DNA of 7,424 bases, taken from positions 1 to 7,424 of the forward strand of contig JADFNR010000086.1 of NCBI GenBank assembly GCA_022563275.1, written 5' to 3'. Source of the DNA: Chloroflexota bacterium (lineage in GTDB: Bacteria; Chloroflexota; Dehalococcoidia; UBA3495). Every line of letters starts with the position of its first letter. Position 1 is the first letter of the stretch. Both the position numbers and the translations under genes were made by a program. Below, one piece after another: positions 6,995 through 7,424 of this stretch. The notes beneath the pieces are model-generated. The model saw only the letters and a program-made list of their open reading frames with translations, did no database searches and was not told where the DNA came from.

Positions 6995-7424
6995 TTAGCC
7001 CCTTCTCAGGCTTTCGCCTTCTTCCAATACCTGGGCGATAAGGCCCTGATGGGCCGTACGGTCCAGAGAACTTCGGATGATCCGCTCGGCCGCCGTGATG
7101 GCTAGGTCGCCGAAACTTGCCCGGACCTCTTGGAGGGCGGTGTCCCGCTCCCGTTGAATGTCCGACTTGGCCCGTTCCACGAAGGCCTCGGCCTCCTGGC
7201 GCGCCTTGTCCATCTCCTCGGTGCGGAACCGGTCGGCCGCTTCCCGCGTTTGGTCCATTATGCGTTGACCTTCACGCCGGGCCTCGGTTATCTGTTCCTG
7301 TATGGCGGCTTGAGACGACGCGGCATCTTCCCGCGCCCGGTCGGCGGCCTCGAGGCTTTCTCTGATGCGTTCCGCGCGCTGGTCCATCAGCTTCAGTATC
7401 GGTTTGTAGGCAAACAGACGCAGC
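6995..7424 (-). CDS. atpF: F0 ATP synthase subunit b, N-terminus outside window
   Basis: Subunit b forms the membrane-anchored peripheral stalk that keeps the F1 head from spinning. The frame stays open to the right edge, so the CDS runs past the internal Met at 7385-7387: the extra codons read LRLFAYKPILKLMDQR, matching the family's segment just after the membrane helix (FLYKPILKMLDER in typical b). The membrane helix itself is therefore outside the window. About 142 codons are visible. Most of it is a long charged coiled coil, RIRESLEAADRAREDAASSQ onward, rich in Ala, Glu, Arg and Gln. The delta-binding end has FGDLAITAAERIIRSSLD. The stop is TAA at 6995-6997, 8 bases before the atpH start. 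By usual gene order atpE and atpB should follow to the right. Confidence 0.96.
   Translation of the reverse strand, partial: LRLFAYKPILKLMDQRAERIRESLEAADRAREDAASSQAAIQEQITEARREGQRIMDQTREAADRFRTEEMDKARQEAEAFVERAKSDIQRERDTALQEVRASFGDLAITAAERIIRSSLDRTAHQGLIAQVLEEGESLRRG

Overview
The window is a chromosomal stretch of a GC-rich bacterium. It carries most of an F-type ATP synthase operon on the minus strand (about 1985-7424) and three unrelated genes to its left. The operon has the common bacterial order: atpF (cut by the right edge), atpH, atpA, atpG, atpD, atpC. A Rex redox repressor, a DUF503 protein and the style of the ATP synthase proteins suggest Chloroflexota, possibly a Dehalococcoidia/SAR202-like lineage. 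That placement is inferred from protein appearance alone and is only moderately secure.

Layout from left to right: (1) 1-525, plus strand, the C-terminal part of an alpha/beta hydrolase with its whole catalytic triad visible; (2) 547-840, minus strand, a DUF503 protein starting at TTG; (3) 841-1076, a divergent intergenic region with a 16-bp tandem repeat, a plausible rex promoter and a small leader hairpin; (4) 1077-1727, plus strand, rex; (5) 1728-1984, the gap between the convergent rex and atp genes, holding a rex terminator, a MITE-like palindromic element of about 144 bp and a strong two-way terminator; (6) 1985-7424, minus strand, atpC, atpD, atpG, atpA, atpH and partial atpF. No gap is longer than about 260 bases.

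The atp genes encode the catalytic head (alpha, beta), the rotor shaft (gamma, epsilon) and the peripheral stalk (delta, b). Gaps are 8-41 nt except before atpA, where a 135-nt gap holds two RNA hairpins. The membrane subunits a and c (atpB, atpE) would be expected beyond the right edge, with the operon promoter. Rex senses the NADH/NAD+ ratio and often controls respiratory and fermentative genes, so its place beside the ATP synthase fits energy metabolism. No Rex operator for the atp genes can be seen here.

I see no new multigene system. The points most worth a second look are the MITE-like element, the hairpin pair before atpA, the 16-bp tandem repeat and some unusual residues in conserved stretches of the beta subunit.
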